Position numbers and translations under genes: made by a program
NCBI RefSeq assembly: GCF_030412015.1
Contig: NZ_JASNRD010000011.1
Location: forward strand, 128,384 to 175,426
Direction: 5' to 3'
DNA length: 47,043 nucleotides
DNA from: Massilia sp. YIM B02763
GTDB taxonomy: Bacteria; Pseudomonadota; Gammaproteobacteria; Burkholderiales; Burkholderiaceae_D
Shown: piece after piece, positions 1-8,153 of the stretch
Numbering within the stretch: position 1 is the first letter of the stretch
How the letters are laid out: each line of letters opens with the position of its first letter
Notes under the pieces: model-generated
What the model was told of the DNA's origin: nothing
Database searches by the model: none
What the model saw: only the letters and a program-made list of their open reading frames with translations

Positions 1-10
1 CCGCGTCAAA

Positions 11-150
11 CCGGGGTCAGAGCCGGGGTCAGAGCCCGGTTTTAGGAAATTTCTTTTAACGAAAAAAAGCGACGCTGTCCCTTTGGCAGCGTCGCTTTTT
101 GCATTTGGTATATTGCCAAAATCGGGGCTCTGACCCCGGCTCTGACCCCG
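11..150. repeat. Inverted pair of duplicated 12-mers around a terminator hairpin
   Basis: A 25-base arm (12-36) made of two tandem copies of the 12-mer CGGGGTCAGAGC plus one C is repeated perfectly in inverted orientation at 126-150. The roughly 90 bases between the arms carry the hairpin listed separately. The layout resembles a REPIN, in which two REP-like units lie in opposite orientation. It abuts the stop codon of the SBF transporter at 154. Assignment to a dispersed family is inference, because only this copy lies in the window. Confidence 0.75.
62..100. terminator. Intrinsic terminator, potentially bidirectional
   Basis: A perfect 9-bp stem GCGACGCTG / CAGCGTCGC (69-77 and 87-95) with a 9-base loop is flanked by A7 on the left and T5 on the right. 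The U-tract criterion is therefore met in both directions. On the minus strand it lies just beyond the stop codon of the SBF transporter and would end that transcript. Confidence 0.8.
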
Positions 151-153
151 AAT

Positions 154-1146
154 TTATTTGGCGCGGCGCGCCCAGCGCTGGGCCAGCACGGCGCAGGTCA
201 TCAGCTGGATCTGGTGGAACAGCATCACGGGCAGGATCACCATGCCCAGCGCGCTCGGAGCGAACAGGACTTTCGCCATCGGCACGCCGCTGGCCAGGCT
301 TTTCTTCGAGCCGCAGAACACGATGGTGATCTCGTCTTCCTTGTCGAAGCCCAGCTTGCGGCTGGTCCAGGCCGCGACGCCCAGCGCCACCGCCAGCATC
401 ACGGCGCACACGACGCCCAGCGCGACGAGGGAAGAGGGCGACAGCTTGTGCCACAGGCCTTCGTTGACGGATTCGCTGAACGCCGTATAGACCACCAGCA
501 GGATCGAGCCCTGGTCGACGACCTTCAGCATCGGCTTGTGGCGGTCCACCCACTTGCCGATCCACGGGCGCAGCAGCTGGCCCGCAAGGAAGGGCAGCAA
601 CAGCTGTTCGACGATGCTGATGACGGCGTTCCACGACGATCCGGTCGACGCGCCGCGCACGATCAGGGTGCTCACCAGCAGCGGCGTGACGAAGATGCCG
701 ACGAAGTTCGAGGCCGAGGCGCTGCACACGGCGGCCGCCACGTTCCCGCGCGCCATCGAGGTGAAGGCGATCGAGGACTGCACGGTCGACGGCAGCGTGC
801 ACAGGAACAGCACGCCGACGTACAGGTCCGGCGTCAATACGCGGCCCGCCAGCGGCTTCATGGCCAGGCCGATGATCGGGAACAGCACGAAGGTCGACGC
901 CAGCACGAGCAGGTGCAGGCGCCAGTTGGTCAGGCCTTCGACCATCGCCTCGCGCGACAGCTTGGCGCCGTGCAGGAAGAACAGCAGGCCGATGGCGACC
1001 GTCGTCACCTGTCCGAGCACGACCGCCGTCTGGCCGGAGCAGGGCAGCAGGCTGGCCAGGGCCACGGTGGACAGCAGCATCAGGGTGAAGGTGTCGACCG
1101 ACAGGCGGCGCAGCAGGGCGGAAGTACGTTCGATGGCGTTGGACAT
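154..1146 (-). CDS. Bile acid:sodium symporter family (SBF-like, YfeH type) transporter
   Basis: This 330-residue inner-membrane protein belongs to the SBF/BASS superfamily, in the YfeH/SBF-like branch found in bacteria. The sequence shows about ten hydrophobic segments and the conserved LCTLPSTVQSS stretch near residue 120, typical of the helix-break region that binds Na+ and substrate in this fold. A second family block, FCGSKKSLASG, lies near residue 275. Substrate is unknown; members carry organic anions and other small solutes, so no specific substrate is claimed. The start ATG is at 1146 and no strong ribosome binding site precedes it. It is transcribed away from the peptidase gene and is followed by an intrinsic terminator. 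Family call is firm, function is general. Confidence 0.88.
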   Translation of the reverse strand: MSNAIERTSALLRRLSVDTFTLMLLSTVALASLLPCSGQTAVVLGQVTTVAIGLLFFLHGAKLSREAMVEGLTNWRLHLLVLASTFVLFPIIGLAMKPLAGRVLTPDLYVGVLFLCTLPSTVQSSIAFTSMARGNVAAAVCSASASNFVGIFVTPLLVSTLIVRGASTGSSWNAVISIVEQLLLPFLAGQLLRPWIGKWVDRHKPMLKVVDQGSILLVVYTAFSESVNEGLWHKLSPSSLVALGVVCAVMLAVALGVAAWTSRKLGFDKEDEITIVFCGSKKSLASGVPMAKVLFAPSALGMVILPVMLFHQIQLMTCAVLAQRWARRAK

Positions 1147-1254
1147 GGCGGACTACGGGAAAACCGGCGGGAATCGCGCATTGTAGCGCGTTGCGACCGG
1201 CCCTGTCGGTCGAAGGCCGGGGCCGGACCGGAGGCGTAAATGCGACAAAACTTA

Positions 1255-1283
1255 TTTCCAGATATAAGTCCGGCAGCTATACT
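1255..1283 (+). promoter_or_regulatory. Candidate sigma-70 promoter of the S46 peptidase
   Basis: TTTCCA (1255-1260), a 17-base spacer and TATACT (1278-1283) form a good -35/-10 pair. Transcription would start near 1290. That lies downstream of the in-frame ATG at 1240, so the promoter itself argues for the TTG start at 1315. Confidence 0.5.
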
Positions 1284-1314
1284 GCCGGCTTGGTTTTTTA
1301 ACTCGGGGTACAAC

Positions 1315-3468
1315 TTGTTCAAATCGATCGTCCTGCCCGTGGCGGTGCTGGGGGCATTCGCTTCCGCCCACGCCGACGAGGGCCAGTGGCAGCCGCACCA
1401 GCTGCCGCAGCTGAAGTCCGAACTCAAGCGCATCGGCATCACCATCCCGGCCGAGAAGCTGGCCGACCTGTCCAAGCATCCGATGAGCGCGATCGTGTCG
1501 CTGGGCGGTTGCTCGGCGTCCTTCGTCTCGCCGGACGGCCTGGTGGTCACCAACCACCACTGCGCCTATGGCGCCATCCAGCGCAACGCGACCCCGGAGC
1601 ATAATTACATCGTCAACGGCTTCCTGGCCAAGACCCGCGCCGAGGAACTGCCGGGCGGCCCGAACTCGCTGGTCTACGTGACCGAGAAGGTCGAGAACGT
1701 GACGGACCGCGTGCTGAAAGGCCTGGCACCGAATTTGTCGGGCAAGGAACGCCACGAGCAGGTCGAGAGCCGCATCAAGGCGCTGATCGCCGAATGCGAA
1801 AGCGACAAAGCCTATCGCTGCTCCGTCCCCGCCTTCCACCGCGGCGGCGAGTACTACCGCATCAAGCAGCTGATGATCCGCGACGTGCGCCTCGTGTACG
1901 CGCCGGCGGATGCCGTCGGCAACTTCGGCGGCGACATCGACAACTACGAGTTCCCGCGCCAGGCCGGCGACTTCTCTTTCCTGCGCGCCTACGTCGGCAA
2001 GGACGGCCGCCCGGCCGATCCGTCGCCGGACAACGTGCCCTACCAGTCGAAGGATTTCCTGGTGGTGTCGGCCGAAGGCCTGAAGAACGGCGACCCGATC
2101 CTGCTGGCCGGCTACCCGGGCCGCACCAGCCGCTACAAGCTGCCGTCCGAGATCCGCTTCGCGCGCGAGGTCGACTACCCGGCCAAGGTCGCGACCATCA
2201 CTGCCGACCTGTCGGTGATCGCGGCCGCCACGATGGGCAACCCGGGCTACGACGTGCGCTACGCCAGCGTCGCCAAGAGTCTGAACAATGTGCTGAAGAA
2301 GACCCAGGGCCTGCTGGACGGCTTCGCGCGCAAGGACATCGCGGCCATCAAGGACGTGCAGGACGCGGAGTTCCGCAATTGGTATAAACAGAACATGAAC
2401 CGGCCGGACGTCGGCGGCTCGAAGACGCTGCTGGCCGACCTCGATGCCGCGATCAAGGCCGACATGGACGGCGCGCAGCAGGAAGCCGCATGGGCGGAAG
2501 CGACGCACAGCGACCTGCTCAAGAGCGCGCGTACCTTGTACCGCCTGGCGCTGGAGCGCCAGAAGCCGGACGCCCAGCGCGAGGCGGGCTACCAGGAACG
2601 CGACCTGTCGTTCATCAAGGCGCGCCTGACCCGCCTGGAGCAGTCGTTCGTGCCCAGCGTCGACCAGGCGCGCTGGCAGGCCGCGCTGAACCGCTACGCG
2701 AAGATCCCGGCCACCGCCCACCCGCAGGGGCTCGACGCGCTGCTGCCGAAGCAGGACGCGATTTCCGCGATGTATAAATCGACCGAACTGGGCGACACCG
2801 CCAAGCGCCTGGCCTGGATCGGCAAGGATACGGACGCGTTCCGCAAGTCGAACGACCCGTTCATCCAGCTGGCCGTACGCCTGCAGGACACGGGCATGGC
2901 GCTGGAAGACCGCCGCAAGGAAGTCGACGGCAACCTGGAACGCGTGATCCCGCAGTACATGAACGCCGTCATCGCCTGGAAGAAGTCGCAGGGCAAGCCG
3001 GTCTACCCGGACGCCAACTCGACGCTGCGCGTGACCTACGGGACCGTGGCGCCGTACAGCCCGCGCGACGGCCTGACCAAGGGACCGTTCACGACCGTGC
3101 AGGGCATCGTCGAGAAGGCGACCAACAAGGAGCCATTCAACGCGCCGACCAACCTGCTGCAGGCGATCCGCGAAAAGCGCTGGGGCCAGTTCAAGGATCC
3201 GGTGCTGGGCACCGTGCCCGTGAACTTCCTGTCGAGCGCCGACACGACCGGCGGCAACTCCGGTTCGGCCGTGATGAACAAGCGCGGCGAACTGGTGGGC
3301 CTGAACTTCGACTCGACCTACGAGTCGATCACCAAGGACTGGTACTTCGACCCGGTGATCACCCGTGCGATCCACGTCGACATCCGCTACATGCTGTGGG
3401 TGATGAAGGAAGTCGACCATGCCGACAACCTGCTCAAGGAAATGACGATCAAGTATCCGAAGCGCTGA
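1315..3468 (+). CDS. S46 family serine dipeptidyl-peptidase (DPP7/DPP11 type), exported
   Basis: Predicted periplasmic dipeptidyl-peptidase that removes dipeptides from oligopeptide N-termini. I choose the TTG start at 1315, giving 717 residues, the usual size of DPP7/DPP11. It is preceded by a GGGG-type ribosome binding site and directly begins a signal peptide ending ASAHA. The ATG at 1240 would add 25 residues that overlap the promoter. The chymotrypsin-like triad is visible: His in TNHHC (residues 81-82), Asp in GDFSFLRAY (about 219) and Ser649 in GGNSGS. The residue 18 positions after the nucleophile, which sets P1 preference in P. gingivalis DPP7 (Gly673) and DPP11 (Arg673), is Ser667 here, so the substrate class is uncertain. 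It is followed by an intrinsic terminator. Confidence 0.92.
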   Translation: MFKSIVLPVAVLGAFASAHADEGQWQPHQLPQLKSELKRIGITIPAEKLADLSKHPMSAIVSLGGCSASFVSPDGLVVTNHHCAYGAIQRNATPEHNYIVNGFLAKTRAEELPGGPNSLVYVTEKVENVTDRVLKGLAPNLSGKERHEQVESRIKALIAECESDKAYRCSVPAFHRGGEYYRIKQLMIRDVRLVYAPADAVGNFGGDIDNYEFPRQAGDFSFLRAYVGKDGRPADPSPDNVPYQSKDFLVVSAEGLKNGDPILLAGYPGRTSRYKLPSEIRFAREVDYPAKVATITADLSVIAAATMGNPGYDVRYASVAKSLNNVLKKTQGLLDGFARKDIAAIKDVQDAEFRNWYKQNMNRPDVGGSKTLLADLDAAIKADMDGAQQEAAWAEATHSDLLKSARTLYRLALERQKPDAQREAGYQERDLSFIKARLTRLEQSFVPSVDQARWQAALNRYAKIPATAHPQGLDALLPKQDAISAMYKSTELGDTAKRLAWIGKDTDAFRKSNDPFIQLAVRLQDTGMALEDRRKEVDGNLERVIPQYMNAVIAWKKSQGKPVYPDANSTLRVTYGTVAPYSPRDGLTKGPFTTVQGIVEKATNKEPFNAPTNLLQAIREKRWGQFKDPVLGTVPVNFLSSADTTGGNSGSAVMNKRGELVGLNFDSTYESITKDWYFDPVITRAIHVDIRYMLWVMKEVDHADNLLKEMTIKYPKR

Positions 3469-3489
3469 TCGCGTCCTCGACAGCCTGAC

Positions 3490-3524
3490 AGCCGCGCCGG
3501 GAGCGATTCTGGCGCGGCTTTTTT
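3490..3524 (+). terminator. Intrinsic terminator after the S46 peptidase
   Basis: GCCGCGCC (3491-3498) pairs with GGCGCGGC (3511-3518) across a 12-base loop and is followed by T6. It lies 22 bases after the peptidase stop codon. Confidence 0.9.
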
Positions 3525-3544
3525 CATGGCGCGGCGCTTGCAGC

Positions 3545-3573
3545 TTGCGCAATCCGGCGCCGCCTTCCATAAT
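3545..3573 (+). promoter_or_regulatory. Sigma-70 promoter of pnuC
   Basis: TTGCGC (3545-3550), an exact 17-base spacer and CATAAT (3568-3573) precede pnuC. The predicted leader is only about 20 bases, too short for a riboswitch, so this transcript is not under direct TPP aptamer control. Confidence 0.6.
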
Positions 3574-3600
3574 TGCCGGCTGACTTCCCATTCCGACCAG

Positions 3601-4197
3601 ATGAACGAGACCCTCCACATCGCCGGCTACGCCACGACCCCGCTGGAACTGATTTCCTTCGTGCTGTCGATCGCGACGGTGCTGCTGAACATCCGCCGCG
3701 TCCACTGGGCCTGGCTGTTCGCGATCGTCTCGTCCGCCACCTACGGCATCGTGTTCTTCGATGCGCGCCTGTACGGCGACGCCGGCCTGCAGGGCGTGTT
3801 CATCGCGACGTCGCTCTGGGGCTGGACCCAGTGGCTGCGGGGCGCCGGCGACGCGCCCCTGGTCGTCACGCGCCTCGATGCCCAGGGCTGGGCCTGGTCG
3901 CTGGGTGGCTGGGCGCTCGGCTACCTGGCGCTGTCCTCGTTCCTGAAGCACTTCACCGATACCGACGTGCCGCACCTGGACGGCTTCCTCACGGCCGGCA
4001 GCCTGCTCGGCACGCTGCTCACGGCGAGGAAGAAGGTCGAGAACTGGCTCGTGTGGATCGTCGCCGACGTCGTCTACGTGGGCCTGTACGTGCACAAGGG
4101 CCTGAACCTGACGGCGGTACTGTATGCGCTGTTCGTCGCGATGGCTGTCGCCGGCCTGTTCGCCTGGCGTGCCGCGGCGCGCGCGGGAGCGCGCTGA
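3601..4197 (+). CDS. pnuC: PnuC-family vitamin transporter (nicotinamide riboside or thiamine)
   Basis: A 198-residue inner-membrane protein with about seven hydrophobic segments. PnuC proteins carry nicotinamide riboside by facilitated diffusion, and close relatives (PnuT) carry thiamine. The family substrate-site signature is present as LWGWTQW near residue 75. The ATG at 3601 is chosen because an upstream extension in the same frame would begin inside the promoter region. Its TGA overlaps the ATG of the downstream kinase by one base (4195-4199), so the two are translationally coupled. Coupling to a kinase fits the family logic in which the vitamin is trapped by phosphorylation. Thiamine is an alternative substrate, because the convergent TonB receptor carries a TPP riboswitch. 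Confidence 0.88.
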   Translation: MNETLHIAGYATTPLELISFVLSIATVLLNIRRVHWAWLFAIVSSATYGIVFFDARLYGDAGLQGVFIATSLWGWTQWLRGAGDAPLVVTRLDAQGWAWSLGGWALGYLALSSFLKHFTDTDVPHLDGFLTAGSLLGTLLTARKKVENWLVWIVADVVYVGLYVHKGLNLTAVLYALFVAMAVAGLFAWRAAARAGAR

Positions 4198-4718
4198 TGG
4201 AGACGCTGCCGGGCAGGATCGAGCGCATCGCGATCCTGGGCGCCGAATCGACGGGCAAGTCGACGCTGGCCGAAGCGCTGGCCGCGCACTACGGCACCGT
4301 GTGGGTGCCGGAATACCTGCGCGAATTCGTCGACGTGAACGAGCGCGTGCCGCGCGAGGACGACCAGGTCGGCATCGCCCGCACCCAGCTCGAACGCGAA
4401 GCCGCGCTGCTGCCGCGGGCGAACCGCTTCCTGTTCTGCGACACGGCGCCGCTGATGACGGCCGTGTACAGCCGCATCTACTGGGGCCGCGTGCCGGACG
4501 CCTTGCTGGCGCTGGAAGCGGCGCACGACTATGCGCTGACGCTGGTGGCGGACATCGACCTGCCGTGGGTGCCCGACGGACTGCAGCGCGAATCGGAGGA
4601 AGTGCGCCGGCGCGTGCACGCCCAGCTGCTGGCGGTGCTGGACGCGCGCGCCATTCCGTACACGCTGCTGCGGGGCGACCTGGCGCAGCGCATGCGCCAG
4701 GTCGCAGCCTTTCTTTAG
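4197..4718 (+). CDS. NadR-type nicotinamide riboside kinase-like P-loop ATPase
   Basis: A 173-residue cytoplasmic P-loop protein corresponding to the C-terminal ribosylnicotinamide kinase domain of NadR, without the NMN adenylyltransferase or DNA-binding parts. The Walker A motif GAESTGKST is at residues 15-23, followed by VPEYLREFVD as in NadR kinases, and a DTAP motif near residue 82 occupies the Walker B region. Family members phosphorylate nicotinamide riboside to NMN. The gene begins inside the pnuC stop codon, so the pair forms a transport-and-trap operon. Because a TPP-controlled outer-membrane receptor lies immediately downstream and convergent, thiamine phosphorylation is a possible alternative. 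That is inference. It ends 9 bases before the receptor's stop codon. Confidence 0.82.
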   Translation: METLPGRIERIAILGAESTGKSTLAEALAAHYGTVWVPEYLREFVDVNERVPREDDQVGIARTQLEREAALLPRANRFLFCDTAPLMTAVYSRIYWGRVPDALLALEAAHDYALTLVADIDLPWVPDGLQRESEEVRRRVHAQLLAVLDARAIPYTLLRGDLAQRMRQVAAFL

Positions 4719-4727
4719 CGCGCTGCT

Positions 4728-6872
4728 TTAGAAGTCGACCGTCGCCGACAGGCGGAAGGTGCGCGGCGCGCCCGCGAGCAGGTAGCCGCCCAGCGCCGGC
4801 GTGACGTCGCGCCAGTAGAACTTGTCGAACAGGTTTTCCGCGCGGGCGCGCAGGGTCACGCTGTTCGTTCCCATTTTCATGGCATAGGACGCGCCCAGGC
4901 CGAACACGTGGTAGTCCGGCACGAACACGCGATTCTCGACGTCGAACGCCTTTTTCCCCGAATACTGCCAGGTGCCGTCCAGCTTCAGGCCGGGGACTTG
5001 CGGCACGGCGTAGGCGACCAGGGCGGTCGACTTGAACGCGGGAACGTCGGTGACGCGCTTGCCGTCGATGCTGGCCGTGCCGGTGCCGGACTGGCGCGTG
5101 TTCAGCGCCAGCAGCGACAGGCTCCAGTCCAGGTTCGGGGTCGCCTTGCCGTCGGCCGACAGTTCGATGCCGCGGTGCGTCTGGCGGCCGTTGCGCACGT
5201 AGGCGTTGTCCGCATCCGTGTATTCCAGGCCCTGGCGGATCTGGAACAGCGCCGCCGACAGCGTCAGCGCGTCGCCCATCGCGGCCTTGGCGCCGACCTC
5301 GAACTGGCGCGAGCGCTGCGGCGCCAGCATCTGGTTCTGGTTGACGGTTTCCATCGGTGCGATGCCGCCGTTCTGCAGGCCGTCGTTGAACGAGGCGTAC
5401 ACGTTCCAGTCCTGCCGCGGGCTGTAGACGAGGGCCACGCGCGGCAGCACGAAGGAATGGTCGCTCGAGATCCAGGTGGCGCTGTCGCCCACGTATTCGT
5501 CGCGCTCGATCTTCACGTAGCGCAGGCCGCCGTGCAGCGTGAGCTGCGGGGTCAGCTTGACGATGTCTTCCGCGAACAGCGCGCTCTCGGCATCGCTGCG
5601 GCGCTCGAACACAGGGCCCGTCACGCGGTCCGGGCCCACGCTGGGCGTGACCAGCGGATGCCAGATATTGCTGTAGCCGACGTAGTCGTAGACATAGTCG
5701 CCGAAGCTGTCGTGGCGTTCGGCGTAGGAGGTGCCGACCGTCAGCGCGTGCTGCACGCCGCCGGCGGTGAAGCGGCCCTGGACCTGGGCCTGGACGCCCC
5801 ACGGGCTCTTGCGTTCGCCCGTGCTCTGGTAGTCGTAGACGTCGTAGTCGCCGTTCGAGCAGAAGCCGGGGTAGTAGCCGTCGCCCTCGTTGCTGCAGCC
5901 GTAGGGGAAGGCGGTGTAGTCGTCGCGCTTGAACCAGTGCTTGTTGGCGGCCACGGTCGCCGTCCACGTGGGTGCCAGCTTGTACTCGAAGCGCAGGCCG
6001 AGGTTGCTGTCCTTGGTCGTGACGGGACGGGTCCAGGGCTGGTCGTTCAGCAGCGTCCGGGCCGATACGCCGGTGGGCAGCACCTCGTTGCGGATCAGCT
6101 GGTAGCCGGGCGCCGTGACCTGGGCCTTGCGCTGGTAGTCCATGTCCAGCTGCAGCAGCGCGTCCGGCGTGATCTGCCAGTCGAACGCGCCCGAGACGAA
6201 TTGCCGGTCGCCGTTGGCGCCGCGCACGTAGGAATGCAGGTCGGCGGCGGCGGCGTTGATGCGGTAGCCGAAGCGGCGGTCGTCGAAGCGGCCGCCCAGG
6301 TCCAGGCTGCCGTACAGCGTGCCGCGCTCGCTCACCTCCGCGGTGGCGGAGCGCAGCGGCGTGCTGGTCGGGCGCTTGGTCACGTAGTTGATGATGCCGC
6401 CCGGCGTGGCGATGCCCGAGCTCAGCCCCGTCAAGCCCTTCAGGATCTCGATGCGCTCCTTGTTCTCGAGCGGGATCTGGGTGTCGCCCGGAATGGCGAA
6501 GCCGTCCTTGCGGTAGCTGTAGTTGTTGTCCAGCGCGAAGCCGCGGATCGAGAACTGTTCGGCATAGCCGACGGCGTTGTAGGCATCGCTGACGGAGGCG
6601 TCGAAGCGCACGGCGTCCGTGGTCGAACGGATCGACAGGTCCTGCATCTGCGTACGGCCGATGGCCGTGATCGAGGACGGCGTGTCGAAGAGCGACGCTT
6701 CGCCGAAGCCGCCGACGCTGGCGCGGTCGGTGGCGATGAAGCGGTTGCCGGTGACGACCACTTCGGCGACCTGGCCGGCCGCGGCCGTGTCTTGGGTCTG
6801 CGTCTGTGCGAACGTCGGGAAGGCCTGCACGAGGGCGCAGGCAAGGAGGGGATACTTCAGTCTCAGGTTCAT
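4728..6872 (-). CDS. TonB-dependent outer-membrane receptor under a TPP riboswitch
   Basis: A 714-residue TonB-dependent receptor in the siderophore-receptor-like group. It has a signal peptide ending FPTFA, a plug domain beginning VVVTGNRF, and a 22-strand type barrel ending in the sorting residue Phe (ATVDF). The start ATG at 6872 is chosen because it directly opens the signal peptide; the longer frame runs into the leader RNA. Annotation by homology would suggest ferric-siderophore uptake, but the leader carries a TPP riboswitch at 6975-7052. A thiamine compound is therefore the more probable substrate: known TPP-regulated TonB receptors take up thiamine or its precursors. It converges on the pnuC-kinase pair. 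Confidence 0.88.
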   Translation of the reverse strand: MNLRLKYPLLACALVQAFPTFAQTQTQDTAAAGQVAEVVVTGNRFIATDRASVGGFGEASLFDTPSSITAIGRTQMQDLSIRSTTDAVRFDASVSDAYNAVGYAEQFSIRGFALDNNYSYRKDGFAIPGDTQIPLENKERIEILKGLTGLSSGIATPGGIINYVTKRPTSTPLRSATAEVSERGTLYGSLDLGGRFDDRRFGYRINAAAADLHSYVRGANGDRQFVSGAFDWQITPDALLQLDMDYQRKAQVTAPGYQLIRNEVLPTGVSARTLLNDQPWTRPVTTKDSNLGLRFEYKLAPTWTATVAANKHWFKRDDYTAFPYGCSNEGDGYYPGFCSNGDYDVYDYQSTGERKSPWGVQAQVQGRFTAGGVQHALTVGTSYAERHDSFGDYVYDYVGYSNIWHPLVTPSVGPDRVTGPVFERRSDAESALFAEDIVKLTPQLTLHGGLRYVKIERDEYVGDSATWISSDHSFVLPRVALVYSPRQDWNVYASFNDGLQNGGIAPMETVNQNQMLAPQRSRQFEVGAKAAMGDALTLSAALFQIRQGLEYTDADNAYVRNGRQTHRGIELSADGKATPNLDWSLSLLALNTRQSGTGTASIDGKRVTDVPAFKSTALVAYAVPQVPGLKLDGTWQYSGKKAFDVENRVFVPDYHVFGLGASYAMKMGTNSVTLRARAENLFDKFYWRDVTPALGGYLLAGAPRTFRLSATVDF

Positions 6873-6974
6873 GTGTGCTCGCTTCGCGCGCCGGCATCGG
6901 CACGCTGCTTTTTTTGTCAAAAGCCGGAGCCAACGGGGGAAGGGCAAACAAGGGTGGGAACTGCGTTGCGCTTT

Positions 6975-7052
6975 CCTTCGCTGGCATTATCCAGATCAGG
7001 TACGAAGGGTATTTCTCACCCGGAAGCGCACTTCCAGGACCCCTAGCGAAGG
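6975..7052 (-). promoter_or_regulatory. TPP (thiamine pyrophosphate) riboswitch
   Basis: Read on the minus strand, a P1 helix CCTTCGCT / AGCGAAGG closes the element (7045-7052 with 6975-6982). Inside are GGGG, the TGAGA core and ACCTGATCTGGATAATGCC, the conserved thi-box strands, in the canonical order. The P3 arm is short (GGAAG-TGCG-CTTCC). The aptamer ends 102 bases before the start of the TonB receptor, so thiamine sufficiency should switch the receptor off. Mode of control (terminator or ribosome-site sequestration) is not clear from inspection. Confidence 0.93.
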
Positions 7053-7106
7053 CGCGAGTCTAACACGACCCGCGTTGTCGTGGTGCGATTACTAATACAT
7101 GCATCG

Positions 7107-7148
7107 AAAAGCCGGGATCGAAAAGCCGGGATCGAGTAGCCGGGATTG
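7107..7148. repeat. Three tandem 14-base repeats
   Basis: AAAAGCCGGGATCG occurs twice in tandem (7107-7134), followed by a variant AGTAGCCGGGATTG (7135-7148). The array lies between the 3' end of the VirK/YbjX gene and the TPP riboswitch, upstream of the likely receptor promoter. No function is evident. Confidence 0.85.
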
Positions 7149-7196
7149 AAACAACGGCGTCCCGCACGCCGCCGCATGCATGGCGTGTCGTCCAGC

Positions 7197-8153
7197 CTAT
7201 GCCGGCTCAAGCTGTGTCGCCGGCACTTCCACGTGAGGGCGGGCATGCAGCAGGTGGCGCTGCAGCACGGTGCGGGCGGATTCGCCGATCAGGCGCCAGT
7301 GCTCACGGCGCTGGGCGGCGCGCTTGCGGTGCTTGGACGGCATCTCGGACAGCGGCTTGACGTAGAAGGGCAGTTGGATCAGGTAGCCGGGCACGCCTTC
7401 CATCTCGGTGCCGCCAAGGATTTGCCAGAAGCCGTCGTAGGCGTTGGCGAAGTGCTTTTCCGGATCGGGATCGTAGGCGATGTGCGCCTCGCTGCGGATG
7501 GCGACGACGCGGTCGATGCCGACGGCCTGGACGATGCCCTGCATGGCGGCAAAGCAGAAGAAGCTGGGCGAATTGTTCGGGAACACGCGCTCGAAGGCCT
7601 CGAAGGCGGCGCCGGAATCCGTCCAGCGCCCCTGGTTGCGCGCGATGAAGGGCACGACCGGCAGGTCGACGCCGAACGTGGCGCCTTCGAGCCAGCTGAA
7701 GGACAGGCGGTGCAGGCATTTGCCGTCGGCCAGCAGGGCGACGGTGAGGTCGCCCTCGGCATTGCTGCGCGAGGCCATCTCGAGCTGGATCGCGAACGTG
7801 CTGCCGTCGGCCTCGTGCTGCCACAGCGGCAGGCGGCACTCGCTGTAGACGGCCTGCTGGTAGGCCTCGTCGAAGGTGGTTTCCTCGAAGCGGTAGTGGC
7901 TCAGCACGGCCTGCACGCGCGCGCGCGCCGACATGCCTTTCATGAGGTAGTCGCGGTGGCTCAGGTGGTGGAACGGGTCGTCGTTGGCGGGCGCCATGAC
8001 GTGCTTGCGGTAGACGCCGAGGTCGCACAGCGCGCGGTGGTCGCGGTACCAGGCCAGTACGCGCAGGCTGCGCGCGATGCACAATAGCCAGGACGACAAG
8101 CTGTACTGGCCGCGGCGGGCGGTCCAGTGGCGGGTGAGGTGAGCGAAAATCAT
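7197..8153 (-). CDS. VirK/YbjX family (DUF535) protein
   Basis: A 318-residue protein matching the VirK/YbjX family over its full length. Recognisable blocks include the N-terminal FAHLTRHW region, YLMKGMSARARV, FCFAAMQGIVQAVGIDR near residue 215 and a basic C-terminal region rich in KHRKRAAQRREH. No signal peptide or membrane segment is apparent. In enteric bacteria members have been linked to virulence and to resistance to membrane-active peptides; the biochemical role is not known. The ATG at 8153 is preceded by GGAG about 8 bases upstream. It stands alone, with the thiamine receptor leader downstream and an AT-richer intergenic region upstream. Confidence 0.85.
   Translation of the reverse strand: MIFAHLTRHWTARRGQYSLSSWLLCIARSLRVLAWYRDHRALCDLGVYRKHVMAPANDDPFHHLSHRDYLMKGMSARARVQAVLSHYRFEETTFDEAYQQAVYSECRLPLWQHEADGSTFAIQLEMASRSNAEGDLTVALLADGKCLHRLSFSWLEGATFGVDLPVVPFIARNQGRWTDSGAAFEAFERVFPNNSPSFFCFAAMQGIVQAVGIDRVVAIRSEAHIAYDPDPEKHFANAYDGFWQILGGTEMEGVPGYLIQLPFYVKPLSEMPSKHRKRAAQRREHWRLIGESARTVLQRHLLHARPHVEVPATQLEPA

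Noticed and set aside
3573..4718. A single 381-codon frame that could suggest a fusion of a transporter-like part to the kinase
   Set aside because: Its first half is pnuC read in the wrong frame (Arg/Pro-rich, no membrane helices). The real kinase starts at 4197.
4728..6872. Annotation of the TonB receptor as a siderophore receptor only
   Set aside because: The TPP riboswitch in its leader makes a thiamine-type substrate more likely, so no siderophore role is claimed.
1252..6987. A 1911-codon open frame antisense to the peptidase, pnuC and kinase genes and out of frame with the TonB receptor
   Set aside because: It overlaps four well-supported genes, has low-complexity Arg/Ala/Gln/His composition and no recognisable domain; a GC-rich shadow frame.
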